NCBI GenBank assembly: GCA_009776715.1
Contig: WRNF01000049.1
Location: 2,365 to 8,949, forward strand
DNA: 6,585 nucleotides
Direction: 5' to 3'
DNA from: Treponema sp.
GTDB taxonomy: Bacteria; Spirochaetota; Spirochaetia; Treponematales; Breznakiellaceae
Both the position numbers and the translations under genes were made by a program. Below, piece after piece: positions 6,401-6,585 of this stretch. Below the pieces are notes generated by a model. The model saw only the letters and a program-made list of their open reading frames with translations. It was not told where the DNA came from and searched no databases. Position 1 is the stretch's first letter, and every line of letters starts with the position of its first letter.

Positions 6401-6585
6401 GAAGCGGTTACCGTTACGTCATCGACGGGCATTTCAAAAGTATATTCGCTTCCAAGCACGGTTGCTGTTGTAGCTACAACACCGCCGCCGGCTTTCGTTA
6501 CCGTAAGGGAGTCAAGCAGATATCCGGACTCCGGCGTTGCGGTTAAGGTAACCGTGTCTCCAGCTTTGGCTTTATCAACATCGGC
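3439..6585 (-). CDS. Large repeat-rich surface or secreted protein with InlB-type repeats and sugar-binding-like modules (5' end outside window)
   Basis: The frame is open from the window edge to TAG at 3441-3439, giving 1048 residues; the true start and any signal peptide are outside. Numbered from the window edge, residues 1-319 are four tandem repeats of the divergent InlB B-repeat kind, with recurring T-V-T-L-T, S-G-Y, I-T-V-T-K, Y-T-F-x-M-P and V-x-V-T-A-x-F. Module A (320-485) runs from A-I-D-D-F-A-G to S-L-D-S-V. A degenerate repeat follows (486-570). Module B (571-794) runs from V-I-E-D-I-S-G to F-F-L-D-N-I-V. Another repeat (795-875) precedes module C (876-1048), from L-F-E-D-F-E-G to L-Y-I-D-D-V. 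The modules are rich in Trp, Tyr, Asn and Ser/Thr and look like galactose-binding-fold carbohydrate-binding domains. There is no LPXTG motif, C-terminal membrane segment or autotransporter barrel. Cysteines are few, with one close pair in module A. I do not recognise a named gene; adhesion or polysaccharide binding is inferred from architecture. Confidence 0.88.
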   Translation of the reverse strand, partial: ADVDKAKAGDTVTLTATPESGYLLDSLTVTKAGGGVVATTATVLGSEYTFEMPVDDVTVTASFSNEPVFYITVDSAITNGTVIPDAPMATEGTTVTLTVEPDEKYMLSTLTITMGSGGTVTPAEVTAGSEYTFEMPGEDVEITASFILDPDYEYVITIDSAIEDGEVTADVDKAKAGDTVTLTATADSGYVLSAITVTKAGGGAVSTTPVTPGIEYTFEMPDDDVEVTAEFSSEPVYDITINSAMTNGAVTPDTPIATEGTTVTLTVTPDSGYLFSSITVTKDGGGTVATTTVTAGSVYTFIMPDDHVIVTAVFAALPYPLAIDDFAGRAASAPPTNYVYAGNSADPGWAIVTTDGRTHLWANVEPNTVTGSRFGRSAALDVNISDYISDPTAVILLDIRVGGSPYTYTFELTVNGTVYSTQIIGVQPGLDILHAIPLSQLVNAGTSMADLTGTVTVSSWAISCTAVAGLTGTRVYCISLDSVQSRTVTKGTVTGPAGNDFSIPASTQVPVGNAVPIGLTLAPSNRFLVLNFTPVVSVVQGKASLTIAYFIMPDANVTVGAEFELIPEPEMWVIEDISGAAARGITGWMGDWFNDTFGYWGVNIPLNWGGSAAQSGPNWFAANFGDAAEASNYVAVNPINRWIMQIETWTNLSVGRNLPSAMDISGKDTIRILLRRSGSITLQLGLFNGGQPLDGYQNPGGQAVAPTGGTIDIVKSGTGYWVAIPANTNSTNLASSTWDYLEIPLSSFTSQGFNPALLTGWGIRDMDTVPATPALHNRARFFLDNIVAFSQVDKKSISLTSSTGGTASGMSDTTAVGGQIIPLTVTPDTGYALEGFTANGIPCEIADTNRPNAFILPEELTGPVVINAIFRPLIYHLFEDFEGGGTFTNNTNSWNSNPNHNNVTGWFAISNSTQGTVTGSLSTAQTRPGTTGAQSGLLTWGQTNANSRDFRFGYRPYSPVINATNYTHITFWARSSRTGAHNAVLRNSDNNDISMAWTITTANTWEEKTIALPAGARDQINYLGFGLSGPATTQTGQTLYIDDVRWIE
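3961..4203 (-). repeat. Diverged InlB-like repeat between modules B and C
   Basis: About 81 residues: S-I-S-L-T, G-G-T-A-S-G, A-V-G-G-Q-I-I-P-L-T-V-T-P-D-T-G-Y, then a variable segment containing a Cys, and an ending V-V-I-N-A-I-F-R-P. The central V-T-P-D-x-G-Y turn is the clearest match to the tandem units. Confidence 0.75.
4876..5130 (-). repeat. Degenerate InlB-like repeat between modules A and B
   Basis: About 85 residues keep the repeat pattern in weakened form: G-T-V-T-G-P, V-P-V-G-N, L-T-L-A-P-S-N-R-F, then A-Y-F-I-M-P-D-A-N-V-T-V-G-A-E-F. The strand spacing and the Met-Pro-Asp turn match the tandem copies, but the G-Y after the central turn is lost. Confidence 0.75.
5629..6585 (-). 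repeat. Tandem array of 84-residue (252-bp) InlB-like repeats
   Basis: Units in translation order are 6585-6385 (67 residues, cut by the window edge), 6384-6133, 6132-5881 and 5880-5629, the last three exactly 84 residues each. The first and third units share an A-D-V-D-K-A-K-A-G-D segment (about 50 of 67 residues identical by hand count). The second and fourth share an A-T-E-G-T-T segment. The array probably continues upstream of the window. Confidence 0.9.

Noticed and set aside
6457..6459. GTG as the start of the large minus-strand gene
   Set aside because: The frame continues open to the window edge and the upstream 42 codons encode a clear part of another repeat unit, so this is an internal Val.

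Overview
The window looks like a bacterial chromosome segment, most plausibly from a spirochaete of the Treponema type found in a gut or termite habitat. That placement is tentative. It rests on the diverged SecDF pair, on the intergenic CACGGAG-type repeat, and on a large repeat-rich surface or secreted protein with sugar-binding-like modules. No rRNA, tRNA, insertion sequence or CRISPR array is visible.

Plus strand, 1-3057: a tightly packed gene run. It starts inside secD (C-terminal membrane half only), continues with secF (one-base overlap, TAATG) and ends with ispH/lytB (four-base ATGA overlap). SecD and SecF form the proton-driven accessory of the Sec translocon. This SecF is about 200 residues longer than usual because of two expansions of its periplasmic domain. 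One of these is a roughly 115-residue, almost purely acidic low-complexity insert. SecF also has Asn in place of the conserved Asp of the N-D-T-I-V motif, while SecD keeps its matching Asp. The ispH gene, for the last step of the MEP isoprenoid pathway, has all its recognisable cluster and active-site residues but is split by a frameshift. The frameshift is explained by an imperfect 23-bp tandem duplication at 2408-2453. Removing one copy restores a 300-residue protein with the same His-to-Cys spacing as E. coli IspH.

Intergenic, 3058-3438: this lies between converging genes. It holds an inverted-repeat element built from 9-bp-period CACGGAG units (3087-3204), about 140 bases with nothing recognisable, and three hairpins in a row (3351-3431). 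The outermost hairpin is a strong intrinsic terminator for the minus-strand gene.

Minus strand, 6585-3439: the C-terminal 1048 residues of a very large protein whose start lies outside the window. From N to C it has four tandem 84-residue repeats of the divergent InlB B-repeat type (the first cut by the window edge), then beta-sandwich module A, a degenerate repeat, module B, another repeat, and module C at the very C-terminus. The three modules share a start signature ([IF][ED]D[FI]) and an end signature ([LI]D[NDS][VI]). These resemble galactose-binding-fold carbohydrate-binding modules. The likely role is binding of an extracellular polysaccharide or host surface, and the ligand is unknown.
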